A stretch of 64,000 bases of DNA from an uncultured Coriobacteriaceae bacterium (GTDB lineage: Bacteria > Actinomycetota > Coriobacteriia > Coriobacteriales > Atopobiaceae). Of the stretch, positions 8,502-16,999 are shown one piece after another (position 1 is the stretch's first letter; the number at the start of each line of letters is the position of its first letter). Location: NCBI GenBank assembly GCA_902779675.1, contig CACZCK010000010.1, positions 1 to 64,000 on the forward strand, read 5' to 3'. The notes beneath the pieces are model-generated. The model had not been told where the DNA came from, searched no databases, and was given only the letters and a program-made list of their open reading frames with translations. The position numbers and the translations under genes were made by a program.

Positions 8502-9335
8502 ATGAGTGCCGATGCGTTTGAAGAGGTTATGCCCACGCTCCTCACCGAGCAGGAAATAATTGACGCTGTCGACTACGTAAACCGCAGCCATGCTGACGAG
8601 AGCATGGCGATGATTGTTACGTACTCCAAGAACATGCAGTTCATTGCTGTCAACACCGACGTGTCGGCTCGCGAGATCTCGGAGCAGTACGAGGGCTTCG
8701 CGTCATACATCTCGCTCGGCGACACCGACGGCCTGCTGCGCTTCATACGCACCGACATGCCCTTCATGGAGCCCAAGACCTCCGACGACCCGCTGCTGCA
8801 AGGGCGCTCGGCCGTGGCCTTTTTGGCCAGCACCTGCATCGAGGCCGCACGCAAGGGCGGACTGCCCGCCATCAGGTCGTTTGCCATCACGCAGCACTAC
8901 ATCAGCCTTGCCAACGAGACCAGCAACGAAGAGCTGGCCCATTACCTGGTGCTGCCCATGATGCTCGAGCTGACCAAGGCCGTGCGCGAGGAGGGCGAGG
9001 CGCGCATGCACCCGCTCTCGCACCAGTCCATGAACTACGTGCGCAGCCACCTCAGCGAGCCGCTCGACGGCGAGTCGGTGGCCAACGCGCTGGGCGTGAG
9101 CCGCAAGACGCTGTGCACCCGCTTCAAGAACGATACGGGCGAGACCTTTGCCGCCTACGTGCGCAGAGTGCGCGTCGAGCGCGCGCGACGTCTGCTCGAC
9201 ACCACCGAGTACGACATCGCGCAGATCGCCTACCGCACGGGCTTCTCGTCGCAGAGCCACCTGCAGACCGCCTTCAAACATGCCACGGGCTTCACACCGC
9301 GCGAGTGGCGCATTCGCGAGATCAAGGAGATATAG
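8502..9335 (+). CDS. AraC family transcriptional regulator
   Basis: This 277-residue protein has an N-terminal sensor region of about 165 residues and a C-terminal double helix-turn-helix of the AraC type. The latter starts near [22 protein letters not shown] and includes [21 protein letters not shown] and the strongly conserved [22 protein letters not shown]. The ATG at 8502 follows GAGGAG with a five-base spacing; the in-frame GTG six bases earlier overlaps that site and is unlikely. It is divergent from the mannose-type PTS operon, so it probably controls that operon. The inducer is unknown. Confidence 0.93.
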   Translation: MSADAFEEVMPTLLTEQEIIDAVDYVNRSHADESMAMIVTYSKNMQFIAVNTDVSAREISEQYEGFASYISLGDTDGLLRFIRTDMPFMEPKTSDDPLLQGRSAVAFLASTCIEAARKGGLPAIRSFAITQHYISLANETSNEELAHYLVLPMMLELTKAVREEGEARMHPLSHQSMNYVRSHLSEPLDGESVANALGVSRKTLCTRFKNDTGETFAAYVRRVRVERARRLLDTTEYDIAQIAYRTGFSSQSHLQTAFKHATGFTPREWRIREIKEI

Positions 9336-9477
9336 GGTCCGTAGCTCGCCATACGCAAGGCAGCACCCCCGGCCCTGTTACGCGCAAGCGCGGATGTGGG
9401 GTTACAAATCGGCTATAAGCCACGCGCAAGGTCACCTACACTGGGCACAGACACACCCCACCCAACAAGGAGACCCC

Positions 9478-10188
9478 ATGAGCACTTGGACCCTCGACGA
9501 CTTTGCCCGCCTGATCGACCACACCAACCTGCATGCAGATGCCACCGAGGCCGACATGGCCCGCCTCTGCGACGAGGCCAAGCGCCACCACTTTAAGATG
9601 GTGGCCATCAACCAGGTGCAGTCGCGCTTCTGCTCCGAGCAGCTCGCGGGAACCGACATCGACACCGGCGCGGCCATCGCCTTTCCCCTGGGGCAGACCT
9701 CCATTGCCGCCAAGGTCTTCGAGACGCGCGACGCCCTGGCCAACGGCGCCAACGAGATCGACTACGTGGTCAACGTGACCGAGGTCAAGCAGGGCAACTG
9801 GGACTACGTAGCCGAGGAAATGCGCCAGATCGTAGCCGTGTGCAACGAGGCCGGCGTGCCCTCAAAGGTGATCTTTGAGAACTGCTACCTCACCAATAGC
9901 GAGAAGGTCCACCTGTGCCAGATCGCCCGTGAGGTGCGTCCCACCTTTGTCAAGACCTCCACCGGCTTTGGCACGGGTGGCGCAACGGTCGAGGACGTAG
10001 CGCTCATGCACGAGCACGTGGGCAGCGAGGTGCTGGTCAAGGCTGCTGGCGGCATCCGCGACGCCGACACCTTCTTGGCCATGGTGCGCGCCGGCGCGCG
10101 ACGTATCGGCACCTCGGCTGGCGTGGCCATCATCGAGGAACTCGCCGCGCGCATGGAGGCCGAGGGCGTCAACGCTATCGAACTGTAG
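9478..10188 (+). CDS. deoC: Deoxyribose-phosphate aldolase
   Basis: This enzyme cleaves 2-deoxy-D-ribose 5-phosphate to glyceraldehyde 3-phosphate and acetaldehyde. The 236-residue protein has the Schiff-base lysine K159 in FVKTSTGF and the second active-site lysine K188 in VKAAGGIR, plus the family motif [14 protein letters not shown] precedes the ATG at a short distance. The manA-like gene follows after ten bases, so the two are probably co-transcribed. Confidence 0.96.
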   Translation: MSTWTLDDFARLIDHTNLHADATEADMARLCDEAKRHHFKMVAINQVQSRFCSEQLAGTDIDTGAAIAFPLGQTSIAAKVFETRDALANGANEIDYVVNVTEVKQGNWDYVAEEMRQIVAVCNEAGVPSKVIFENCYLTNSEKVHLCQIAREVRPTFVKTSTGFGTGGATVEDVALMHEHVGSEVLVKAAGGIRDADTFLAMVRAGARRIGTSAGVAIIEELAARMEAEGVNAIEL

Positions 10189-10198
10189 GGGGCAGGCC

Positions 10199-11149
10199 AT
10201 GGAGCCCCTGCTGCTGCAGTCCTTCTACCTCTCCCCCATCTGGGGCGGCCCGCGCATCGCTGAAGCACGCGGCATCCCCTGGAGCGATGACGACCGCCAT
10301 GGCGAGGCCTTTGACGTCTCGGCGCACCCCACCACCATGGGCGTCGTGCGCAACGGCCCGTGCGCGGGCCGCACGCTGGCCGAAGCCATTGCCGCGTACC
10401 GCGACGAAATCCTGGGCGACGTGCCCGACGACGCTCCGCTGCAGGTGACCTTCATGGATGCCGCTCAGACGTTGTCGGTGCAGGTACACCCCGACGAGGC
10501 GTGCGCCCAGGCCACTGAGGGGGACCACGGCAAGGTGGAGGCGTGGTACATCGTGAGTGCCGAGCCAGACGCCGCGATCATCGGCGGCTGCACCACCAGC
10601 GACGTCGGCATCTTGCGTCGCGCCTCAGCCGACGACACCGTAGGCGACCTCTACGGGCGGCACATTCCCGTGCGCGAGGGAGACTTCGTCCTCATACAGC
10701 CAGGAACGATGCACGCCCTCGGCGCGGGTATCCTTGCCGTCGAGGTGTCCAGCCTCGGCAACACCACCTATAGGGTCTGCGACTGGGGCCGCGGCCGCGA
10801 ACTGCACGTAGACAAGGCCTTCGACGTGTTGCGAGCCGAGCGGCGGCCCCTCGTCGCGCACTTTGGGGCGCCCAACCCACAAAGCGAAGGCTCCGAGCGT
10901 CTGGGTGTCGATGCCGGCTTTTTTAGGAGCTACGTAGTCGACATGGCAAACGAACGGCGCAGCTACCCCTGCGCAGGTCGCTATGCCGTGCTCACGTGCG
11001 TAAGCGGATCGGTCGAGGTGACCACACCGGAAGGGGCAGTGCAGCTCGGACGGACGGAGTCGTGCCTCGTGCCCGCATCGGCAGGCAGCTACACCGTATG
11101 TGGCGCCGGCCGCATCCTGCGCAGTATCCGCACGCCAGAGGAGGCATGA
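10199..11149 (+). CDS. manA: Mannose-6-phosphate isomerase, class I
   Basis: This zinc enzyme interconverts mannose 6-phosphate and fructose 6-phosphate. The 316-residue protein shows the cupin metal site: QVHPDE at 95-100 with H97, E115 in KVEAWY, and PGTMHALG at 168-175 with H172. It is of the shorter Bacillus-like class. It would channel mannose 6-phosphate delivered by a PTS into glycolysis, and a mannose-family PTS lies about 2 kb upstream on the other strand. The C-terminus overlaps the ribosome site of the next gene, which starts two bases after the stop. Confidence 0.94.
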   Translation: MEPLLLQSFYLSPIWGGPRIAEARGIPWSDDDRHGEAFDVSAHPTTMGVVRNGPCAGRTLAEAIAAYRDEILGDVPDDAPLQVTFMDAAQTLSVQVHPDEACAQATEGDHGKVEAWYIVSAEPDAAIIGGCTTSDVGILRRASADDTVGDLYGRHIPVREGDFVLIQPGTMHALGAGILAVEVSSLGNTTYRVCDWGRGRELHVDKAFDVLRAERRPLVAHFGAPNPQSEGSERLGVDAGFFRSYVVDMANERRSYPCAGRYAVLTCVSGSVEVTTPEGAVQLGRTESCLVPASAGSYTVCGAGRILRSIRTPEEA

Positions 11150-11150
11150 C

Positions 11151-12014
11151 ATGCAACGCATCGCCATCACCGGAGCCACGGGCTATCTTGCCAGCCTCGT
11201 GAGGCTCTACAACCAGGACCGCTTCTCGTTCATCCCCGTCAGCAGGGGTCAGGTGGACTACACCCATCCCGACGAGGTGGAGCACTTCTTTGCCCAGCTC
11301 AACTGCGACCTCGTCTTTCACACGGCAGCCAACGCCACCACAGCCGCCTGCGAGAGCGACCCCGCAGGCACCGACCTCGTCAACCGCGACTCCGCCATCG
11401 CCATTGCGCGAGCCTGCGCCAGCACGGGCAAACGAATGCTGTTCATCTCGACCGAGCAGGTCTTCAACGGTAAGGACGTGCCGGGGCCGTTTGGCGAGGA
11501 CGACGAGCCCTGCAGCGTCACCCGCTATGGCCAGCAGAAGGCCGCCGTCGACACCTGGATGCGCGACAATCTGGAGGACTATGTGACCATACGCCTCTCG
11601 TGGATGTTTGGCCTGCCCCTCCCCCGCGTCAAGCCCTCGCCCGGCATCGTGGGCAACGTGCTGCAGGCTCTGCGCACGGCCACGCCCACGCACTTCACCT
11701 GCAACGAGCGTCGCTGCATGACGTATGCCCAGCACCTGGCCGATGAGTTTGGGCGAATCTGCAACCTCCCGAGCGGCCTGTACCACGTTGCCAGCGATAA
11801 CGACCTGACCACCTACGAGGCCGCACGCCTCGTGGCAAGGCGCTTTGGCGCGTCTGAGCACGAGGTCTCGCAGCTCATCCTGCCCGACACCGAACGCTAT
11901 GCGGACCGCTTCCGCGACTTCCGGCTGGACGCAGGCAAGGCACGCGCGGCAGGCCTCGAGCTCGGCACCTTCGAGTCCGACGTCGAGCGCTGTCTCACCG
12001 ACTTTGGCTGGTAA
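11151..12014 (+). CDS. RmlD-like NAD(P)-dependent sugar reductase/epimerase
   Basis: This 287-residue member of the extended SDR family resembles dTDP-4-dehydrorhamnose reductases. The nucleotide-binding motif TGATGYL is at 7-13, the FHTAANATTAACESDP region at about 56-71 matches RmlD's VNAAAYT-type segment, and the catalytic YxxxK is Y126-K130. The ATG lies two bases after manA, with GAGGAGG inside the end of manA. No other rhamnose-synthesis genes are nearby, so the substrate is uncertain. Confidence 0.85.
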   Translation: MQRIAITGATGYLASLVRLYNQDRFSFIPVSRGQVDYTHPDEVEHFFAQLNCDLVFHTAANATTAACESDPAGTDLVNRDSAIAIARACASTGKRMLFISTEQVFNGKDVPGPFGEDDEPCSVTRYGQQKAAVDTWMRDNLEDYVTIRLSWMFGLPLPRVKPSPGIVGNVLQALRTATPTHFTCNERRCMTYAQHLADEFGRICNLPSGLYHVASDNDLTTYEAARLVARRFGASEHEVSQLILPDTERYADRFRDFRLDAGKARAAGLELGTFESDVERCLTDFGW

Positions 12015-12103
12015 CAACTTAAGACCTTTGCGATATTTGTGCGCCGTTTACCGAGCAATGCGCTGATAAAGTGGGGCGAGAACCCACGACCAAGGAGCGA
12101 GCC

Positions 12104-14464
12104 ATGCCTGGACCGGGAGGCGGATACGCCGCACGCAACTTCCTGACCGAGGAGGAGAAGGCCAACGCGCCGAAGGTGACGCCGCAGCTGCTGCGACGGA
12201 TCCTGGGCTACCTCACGCCGTACTGGCCGCAGTTCCTAGCCGTGTTCGTGGCCATCCTCGTCGGGTCGGTGGTAGGCCTGCTTCCCTCCATCATCACGGG
12301 ACGCATCGTCGACACGGCGCTGGTGGGCAACGACCTCGCGCTGCTTGTGCGCCTGCTGCTCACGGCCCTGGCGGCCATGCTCGCCAGCCAGCTGGTGGGT
12401 GTGCTGGAGACCTACATCAACTCGTGGATCTCGGAGCGCATCATCTTCGACATGAAGAACCAGATGTACCGCCATCTGCAGCACATGCCGCACGCGTTCT
12501 TTACCACCGAAAAGCAGGGCGACATCGTCACCCGCATGAACACCGACATCAGCGGCGTAAGCTCGGTCATCAGCGGAACCCTCACGCAGGTGGTAAGCAA
12601 CGTGGCCACGGTAGTCACCACGCTCGTAGCCCTCTTCTCCATGAGCTGGAAGCTGGCCCTGGTGGGCCTGGTGGTGCTGCCGCTGCTCATCATTCCCACG
12701 CGCAGCGCTGGCAAAGTGCGGCTCAAGCTGGTGCAGGAGAGCCAGGCAAAGGCCGACGAGATGAATCAGCTCATCAACGAGACACTATCGGTGTCGGGGT
12801 CGCTGCTCATGAAGATGTTCACCCGCGAGGAGGCGGAGTACGAGCGCTTTGTGGGCGTCAACGAGGAGCTCACCGCGCTCTCGCTCAAAGAGACGCGCTC
12901 GGGCTCGTGGTTCCGTGTGGTCATGGGCATGTTTATGCAGCTCGGACCGCTGCTCATCTACTTTGCCGGCGGATTGCTCATCATCCGCAAGCTCGATCCC
13001 AGCCTGACCGTCGGCGCGGTCACCGCTACCGTCACGCTGGTCAACCGCCTGTACCGCCCCGTCGAGCAGCTGCTCAACCTACAGGTGAGCTTCACCCGCT
13101 CGCTGGCCATGTTCACGCGCATCTTTGACTATCTGGACCGCACAAGCAGCATCGTGAGCCCCGCCAATGGTGCCACCCCCGACCTGCAGGAGGCGACTAT
13201 CGACTACGAGCACGTGGCCTTTGGCTACGGCGACACCGACGACCCCAACGATCTCGTGCTCACCGACGTCAGCTTTACCGTACCCGGCGGGCAGATGTAC
13301 GCCATCGTGGGACCCAGCGGCTCGGGCAAGTCGACGGTGGTCAACCTCATCCCACGCCTATACGACGTGGTACGTGGCTCGGTCAGGGTGGCTGGTGTGG
13401 ACGTCCGCGACTTTGACCTCACCTACCTGCGACAATGCGTGGGCATGGTCACGCAGGAGGCCTATCTGTTCAACGGGACCATCCTCGACAACCTGCGCTA
13501 CGCAGCACCGGACGCCTCCATGGAGCAGATCGAGGAGGCGTGCCGTATCGCCAGCATCCACGACTTCATCGTCAGTCAGCCCAAGGGCTACCAGACCGAG
13601 GTGGGCAACCGCGGCCTCAAGCTTTCGGGCGGCGAGAAGCAGCGCCTCTCACTAGCACGCGTGGTGCTCAAGGACCCCAAGATCCTTATTCTCGACGAGG
13701 CCACCAGCGCCTTGGACTCCATCAGCGAGAGTGCCATCCAAGACGCCCTCGAGCGCCTGATGGTCGGCCGCACGAGCATAGTCATCGCACACCGCCTCTC
13801 CACCATCCTCAAGGCCGACAAGATCCTGGTGGTCAAGGGCGGCATCATTTGCGAACAAGGCACTCACCAGGAGCTGCTGGCTGCCGACGGCGTGTACCAC
13901 GAGCTCTACGAGACCCAGTTCAGGCAGGTCATCGATGACGAGCGGGCTGCTGGCGACAGCTTTGACATCGCCATGCTCTCCTCCGCCTTCGAGACCCGCG
14001 CCATCAACAGCGAGAACATCCCTGAGGTGTTTGCACTTGCGCGCTCAAACCGCGTCTACCTGCGCTATCTGGGCGAGCGACCCACAAAGGCCAACCTCAC
14101 CGCGCTCATCGCGCGGCTACCCGAAGGCGCGCAACCCTCATCCAAGCGCTTTGTGGGCTTCTATGACGAGGACGGCTACCTGGTAGCCGTGATGGACCTG
14201 GTCTGCGGGTGGCCCGACGAGCGTACCGCCTTCATCGGCTGGTTTATGGTGGCCGCCGACATGCAGCGGCAGGGCGTGGGCTCGCAGCTCTTTGCCGACG
14301 TGCGCGCCGCCCTCGAGGGCCAGGGATACCAGAGCGTCCGCCTGCAGTTGCCCGAGCGCGACGACGAGGGCATCGCCTTCTGGCAGGCGCAGGGCTTTGC
14401 CTTGACGGGCGAACGCGACGAGAGCGGTCGGCGCCCGCTGGTCACGCTCTCGCGCGAGATCTGA
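12104..14464 (+). CDS. ABC exporter (MsbA/LmrA type) fused to a GNAT acetyltransferase
   Basis: This is one uninterrupted 786-residue frame. Residues about 25-330 are an ABC exporter membrane domain with six hydrophobic stretches. Residues about 365-600 are the ATPase: Walker A GPSGSGKST near 402, signature LSGGEKQR near 506, and Walker B ILILDEATSALDS near 525. After a linker (DDERAAGDSF) a complete GNAT N-acetyltransferase domain runs from about 633 to 786, with the acetyl-CoA loop RQGVGSQLF near 722. The start at 12104 is chosen for its AAGGAG site; a GTG frame extends to 12071. The half-transporter should homodimerise. Substrates of either part are unknown. Confidence 0.9.
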   Translation: MPGPGGGYAARNFLTEEEKANAPKVTPQLLRRILGYLTPYWPQFLAVFVAILVGSVVGLLPSIITGRIVDTALVGNDLALLVRLLLTALAAMLASQLVGVLETYINSWISERIIFDMKNQMYRHLQHMPHAFFTTEKQGDIVTRMNTDISGVSSVISGTLTQVVSNVATVVTTLVALFSMSWKLALVGLVVLPLLIIPTRSAGKVRLKLVQESQAKADEMNQLINETLSVSGSLLMKMFTREEAEYERFVGVNEELTALSLKETRSGSWFRVVMGMFMQLGPLLIYFAGGLLIIRKLDPSLTVGAVTATVTLVNRLYRPVEQLLNLQVSFTRSLAMFTRIFDYLDRTSSIVSPANGATPDLQEATIDYEHVAFGYGDTDDPNDLVLTDVSFTVPGGQMYAIVGPSGSGKSTVVNLIPRLYDVVRGSVRVAGVDVRDFDLTYLRQCVGMVTQEAYLFNGTILDNLRYAAPDASMEQIEEACRIASIHDFIVSQPKGYQTEVGNRGLKLSGGEKQRLSLARVVLKDPKILILDEATSALDSISESAIQDALERLMVGRTSIVIAHRLSTILKADKILVVKGGIICEQGTHQELLAADGVYHELYETQFRQVIDDERAAGDSFDIAMLSSAFETRAINSENIPEVFALARSNRVYLRYLGERPTKANLTALIARLPEGAQPSSKRFVGFYDEDGYLVAVMDLVCGWPDERTAFIGWFMVAADMQRQGVGSQLFADVRAALEGQGYQSVRLQLPERDDEGIAFWQAQGFALTGERDESGRRPLVTLSREI

Positions 14465-14547
14465 GCGAGGCGAGCGCTACCATAGACGGGACGGGACGGG
14501 GCGCGGTGCTGTCCCGGCACACGCACACCCGACGCGAAGGGAGACGG

Positions 14548-15087
14548 ATGGACGTCTTCGAGGCATTTGCGGCACGTCACAGCTACCGGGGGCCCTACCT
14601 GCCCGACCCTGTGCCACGCGCAAACCTGACGCGCATCATGGAGGCCGGACTGGCCGCACCCTCTGGTTGCAACAAGCAGACCACCTCGCTCGTCGCCATC
14701 GACGACCCCGAGGTGCTGGCACGCGTGCGCGCACACATCGACCCACCCCTCAAACGCGAGAACGCCCCCGCGGCCATCTGCGTGCTCACCAGACGCATCA
14801 ACGCCTACCGTGACAAGTGCTTTGCCGTGCAGGACTACTCCGCCGCCATTCAGAACATGCTGTTGGCCATCGTGGCGCTGGGCTATGCGAGCTGCTGGTA
14901 CGAGGGTCACATCACCGACGACGACCGCATCTGCGACCGCATGGCACAGGAGCTGGGCGTGCCCGATGACTACGAGCTCGTGTGCTACCTGCCCGTGGGC
15001 AAGCCCGACCGCACGATGCGCGGCCCTGCCAAGGCACCCTTCGCAGAGCGCGCCTGGTTCAACGCCTTTGGCAGCACAGGAGAGTGA
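14548..15087 (+). CDS. Nitroreductase family protein
   Basis: This 179-residue FMN-dependent oxidoreductase has the N-terminal RHSYR motif at 9-13, AAPSGCNKQTT in the flavin-binding loop, DYSAAIQNMLLAI and the ALGYASCWYEG segment found in the family. The ATG follows AAGGGAGAC. The sequence ends in the usual C-terminal KPDRT...AERAWFN. It may reduce nitro compounds or quinones; the natural substrate cannot be inferred. The next gene starts nine bases after its stop. Confidence 0.9.
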   Translation: MDVFEAFAARHSYRGPYLPDPVPRANLTRIMEAGLAAPSGCNKQTTSLVAIDDPEVLARVRAHIDPPLKRENAPAAICVLTRRINAYRDKCFAVQDYSAAIQNMLLAIVALGYASCWYEGHITDDDRICDRMAQELGVPDDYELVCYLPVGKPDRTMRGPAKAPFAERAWFNAFGSTGE

Positions 15088-15095
15088 GACTCACC

Positions 15096-15437
15096 ATGAA
15101 CATCCAGATCTTTGGCACCAAGAAGAGCAGCGACACGCGCAAGGCAGAGCGCTGGTTCAAGGAGCGCCGCATCAAGTTCCAGTACATCAACCTCGCCGAA
15201 AAGGACATCTCCAAGGGCGAGCTGACCTCGGTGGCCCAGGCGACTGGTGGCCTGCGCGGCCTCATCGACGAGAAGGCCAAGGATGACTACGCCGTGGCAC
15301 TGCTGCAGCACACCCCCGACGGGATGCTGCTCGAGAAGCTTCTCGAGAACCAGCAGGTGCTGCGCCAGCCCATCGTGCGCAACGGGCGCCAGGCCACCGT
15401 GGGCTACGCTCCCGACGTCTGGAAGACCTGGGAGTAG
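15096..15437 (+). CDS. ArsC/Spx-family thioredoxin-fold protein with Cys-to-Ser active site
   Basis: The 113-residue protein has the arsenate-reductase-like fold: IQIFGTKK, then a helix KAERWFKERRIKFQYINL, and the C-terminal RQPIVRNGRQATVGY segment. At the position where ArsC-like proteins carry the catalytic cysteine, the codons read AAG AAG AGC AGC GAC, that is KKSSD. There is no cysteine anywhere in the protein, so it cannot do thiol chemistry in the usual way. GAG upstream and the nine-base gap suggest an operon with the nitroreductase. Confidence 0.88.
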   Translation: MNIQIFGTKKSSDTRKAERWFKERRIKFQYINLAEKDISKGELTSVAQATGGLRGLIDEKAKDDYAVALLQHTPDGMLLEKLLENQQVLRQPIVRNGRQATVGYAPDVWKTWE

Positions 15438-15474
15438 TCGCAACGGCCCGCACCAACCCCGAGAGGAGCGTCTC

Positions 15475-16044
15475 ATGGCTCGCAAGTCCACCAAGACGAT
15501 CGGCCTTGCCCTTCTGGTTATCTGCTGCCTGGCTGCGGCGGCACTCGCCTTTGTTGTCCTTCGAGGCACGCCTGTCAACGAGGACGTGGAAGCCCCCGAC
15601 AGCCTCCCCGTCGAAACGCCGACCGTCAAGGACTCCACGGCGCCAGAGAACGAGGAGGCCGCACCGGCTGACGTTTCCGAGACGGCCCGCGCGCTGATGA
15701 GCGTCTACCCCGTGAGCTACGTGCGCTCGGGCGACGCGGAGCCCACCCATCTGGAGCTCGCCGACTGGGCCACCGCATGCCTGCAGTACGTCGACCCCTC
15801 CTCGGCGCTTGGCCAGGCTCTGGCCAACAATCCCGACAGCGTGGCCGCGCCACTCGGTTACTACGAGGTGGCAGCCTACGCCAAGGACGTCGAGGTAACC
15901 GAGGTCGCCGGCAATGCCGTAAGCGTGACGGTCACCATCGAGGGCACCCAGCAGGACTGGGACCATACCATGACCTTCGACGAGTCTTTTGTGCTGCAGT
16001 TCAACGAGGCGGGACTCGTGACCGAGGTAACCGACGCCGCCTGA
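15475..16044 (+). CDS. Membrane-anchored or secreted protein, unknown function
   Basis: The 189-residue protein begins MARKSTKTIGLALLVICC, with one hydrophobic segment at about 9-30 that could be a signal anchor. An acidic Pro/Glu/Thr-rich linker runs to about residue 65, and a compact mostly beta C-terminal domain follows (VEVTEVAGNAVSVTVTIEG). GAGAGGAG precedes the ATG. It is the last gene of this rightward group before the ZTP riboswitch. No family recognised. Confidence 0.78.
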   Translation: MARKSTKTIGLALLVICCLAAAALAFVVLRGTPVNEDVEAPDSLPVETPTVKDSTAPENEEAAPADVSETARALMSVYPVSYVRSGDAEPTHLELADWATACLQYVDPSSALGQALANNPDSVAAPLGYYEVAAYAKDVEVTEVAGNAVSVTVTIEGTQQDWDHTMTFDESFVLQFNEAGLVTEVTDAA

Positions 16045-16112
16045 GGCAAAGGAACCTACCAAAACGCGAAGATCACTTGCCGCGGCCCCAGAATCTATGC
16101 ATCCTGTAGGGT

Positions 16113-16141
16113 TTGCGCCATGCGCTTGCACGTCATGCTAC
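16113..16141 (+). promoter_or_regulatory. Possible promoter for the IMP-synthesis operon
   Basis: TTGCGC (16113-16118) and TGCTAC (16136-16141) are separated by 17 bases just upstream of the ZTP riboswitch. The -35 is fair and the -10 weak, so this is only a candidate. Confidence 0.3.
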
Positions 16142-16157
16142 AGTCACCTCGAACCAA

Positions 16158-16230
16158 CGCGCTGTGACTGACGGATTGTCGTGGCTACCACGGTGGAGCA
16201 GCGCGCACACATACGCCGACCGTCTGGGCA
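16158..16230 (+). ncRNA. ZTP/ZMP riboswitch (pfl motif)
   Basis: The segment has the two conserved halves of the pfl aptamer. The 5' half has GCGCTGTGACTGACGGA and a small hairpin CGTGG-CTA-CCACG; the 3' half ends in GCCGACCGTCTGGGCA. GCGCTG can pair with CAGCGC at 16199-16204 to close P1, and ACGG with CCGT for the pseudoknot. These aptamers bind ZMP/ZTP, the AICAR nucleotides, and switch on folate-linked purine genes. The two genes downstream make IMP from AICAR, the exact metabolic fit. Confidence 0.92.
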
Positions 16231-16264
16231 AGCCGTATCTGCAACGCAGGTGGCTTGCCCTTTT
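16226..16264 (+). terminator. Riboswitch expression-platform terminator
   Basis: GGGCAAGCC (16226-16234) pairs perfectly with GGCTTGCCC (16252-16260), followed by TTTT. The 5' arm includes the conserved GGGCA end of the aptamer, so ligand-bound aptamer and terminator are mutually exclusive: ZTP would favour read-through. Confidence 0.9.
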
Positions 16265-16304
16265 GCGTATCTACGCACGAGCAAGCCGGAAGAGAGGAGC
16301 ACCG

Positions 16305-16940
16305 ATGCAAGACCTCGTCAAGCTGCTGGAATCCAACCCCTATCCCGGTCGCGGTATCGTGGTGGGCCAGAACGTGGTCTACTACTGGATCATGGGCCGC
16401 AGCTTCAACAGCCGCAACCGCATCTTCGTCGAAACCGAGGACGGCATCCGCACCGAGGCGCACCAGCCCGAGCTCGTTGAGGACCCGAGCCTCATCATCT
16501 ACCACCCCGTGCGCACCATGGGAGACGACCTCGTGGTGACCAACGGCGACCAGACCGACACCATCGTCGAGCAGGGCGACTTCATCAAGGGTTGCATGCT
16601 GCGCGAGTTTGAGCCCGACGCCCCCAACTTCACCCCGCGCATCTCCACCATCCTGCACGAGGACGGCTCCTTCGAGCTGTCCATCCTCAAGCACCAAGAG
16701 AGCGGCCGCTGCCTGCGCGAGTTCTTTGCCTATGAGGGCGCCGACGAGGGCGTGGGCTACTTCCTGTCCACCTACGATGGCGACGGTAACCCGCTGCCCA
16801 CTTTTACCGGCGAGCCCATCGAGGTGAGCCTGCCCTCCCCCGACGAAGTCTGGGCCGCCCTCAACAACGACAACAAGATCAGCCTCTACACCAACGTCGC
16901 CGGCGACGTGAAGATCTACAACAAGCACCTCGGCGACTAA
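16305..16940 (+). CDS. IMP cyclohydrolase (PurO-like, stand-alone)
   Basis: This enzyme closes the ring of FAICAR to give IMP, the last step of purine synthesis. The 211-residue protein matches the stand-alone IMP cyclohydrolase family, not the N-terminal domain of bifunctional PurH: NPYPGRGIVVGQ, YYWIMGRSFNSRNR, TNGDQTDTI and REFEPDAPNFTPRIS. GAGAGGAG precedes the ATG. It is directly downstream of the ZTP riboswitch and 59 bases before the AICAR formyltransferase, so both final steps are in one riboswitch-controlled operon. Confidence 0.93.
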   Translation: MQDLVKLLESNPYPGRGIVVGQNVVYYWIMGRSFNSRNRIFVETEDGIRTEAHQPELVEDPSLIIYHPVRTMGDDLVVTNGDQTDTIVEQGDFIKGCMLREFEPDAPNFTPRISTILHEDGSFELSILKHQESGRCLREFFAYEGADEGVGYFLSTYDGDGNPLPTFTGEPIEVSLPSPDEVWAALNNDNKISLYTNVAGDVKIYNKHLGD

Positions 16941-16999
16941 CCCGGACATCGGGGACGGTTCCTTTTGTCCGAACGACACACCCAAGATTGGAGTACACC

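Noticed and set aside
16949..16970. GGGGACGGTTCCTTTTGTCC-type short repeat before the AICAR formyltransferase
   Set aside because: Similar sequences are common small repeats in this group, but only one copy is in this window, so it cannot be supported as a repeat here.
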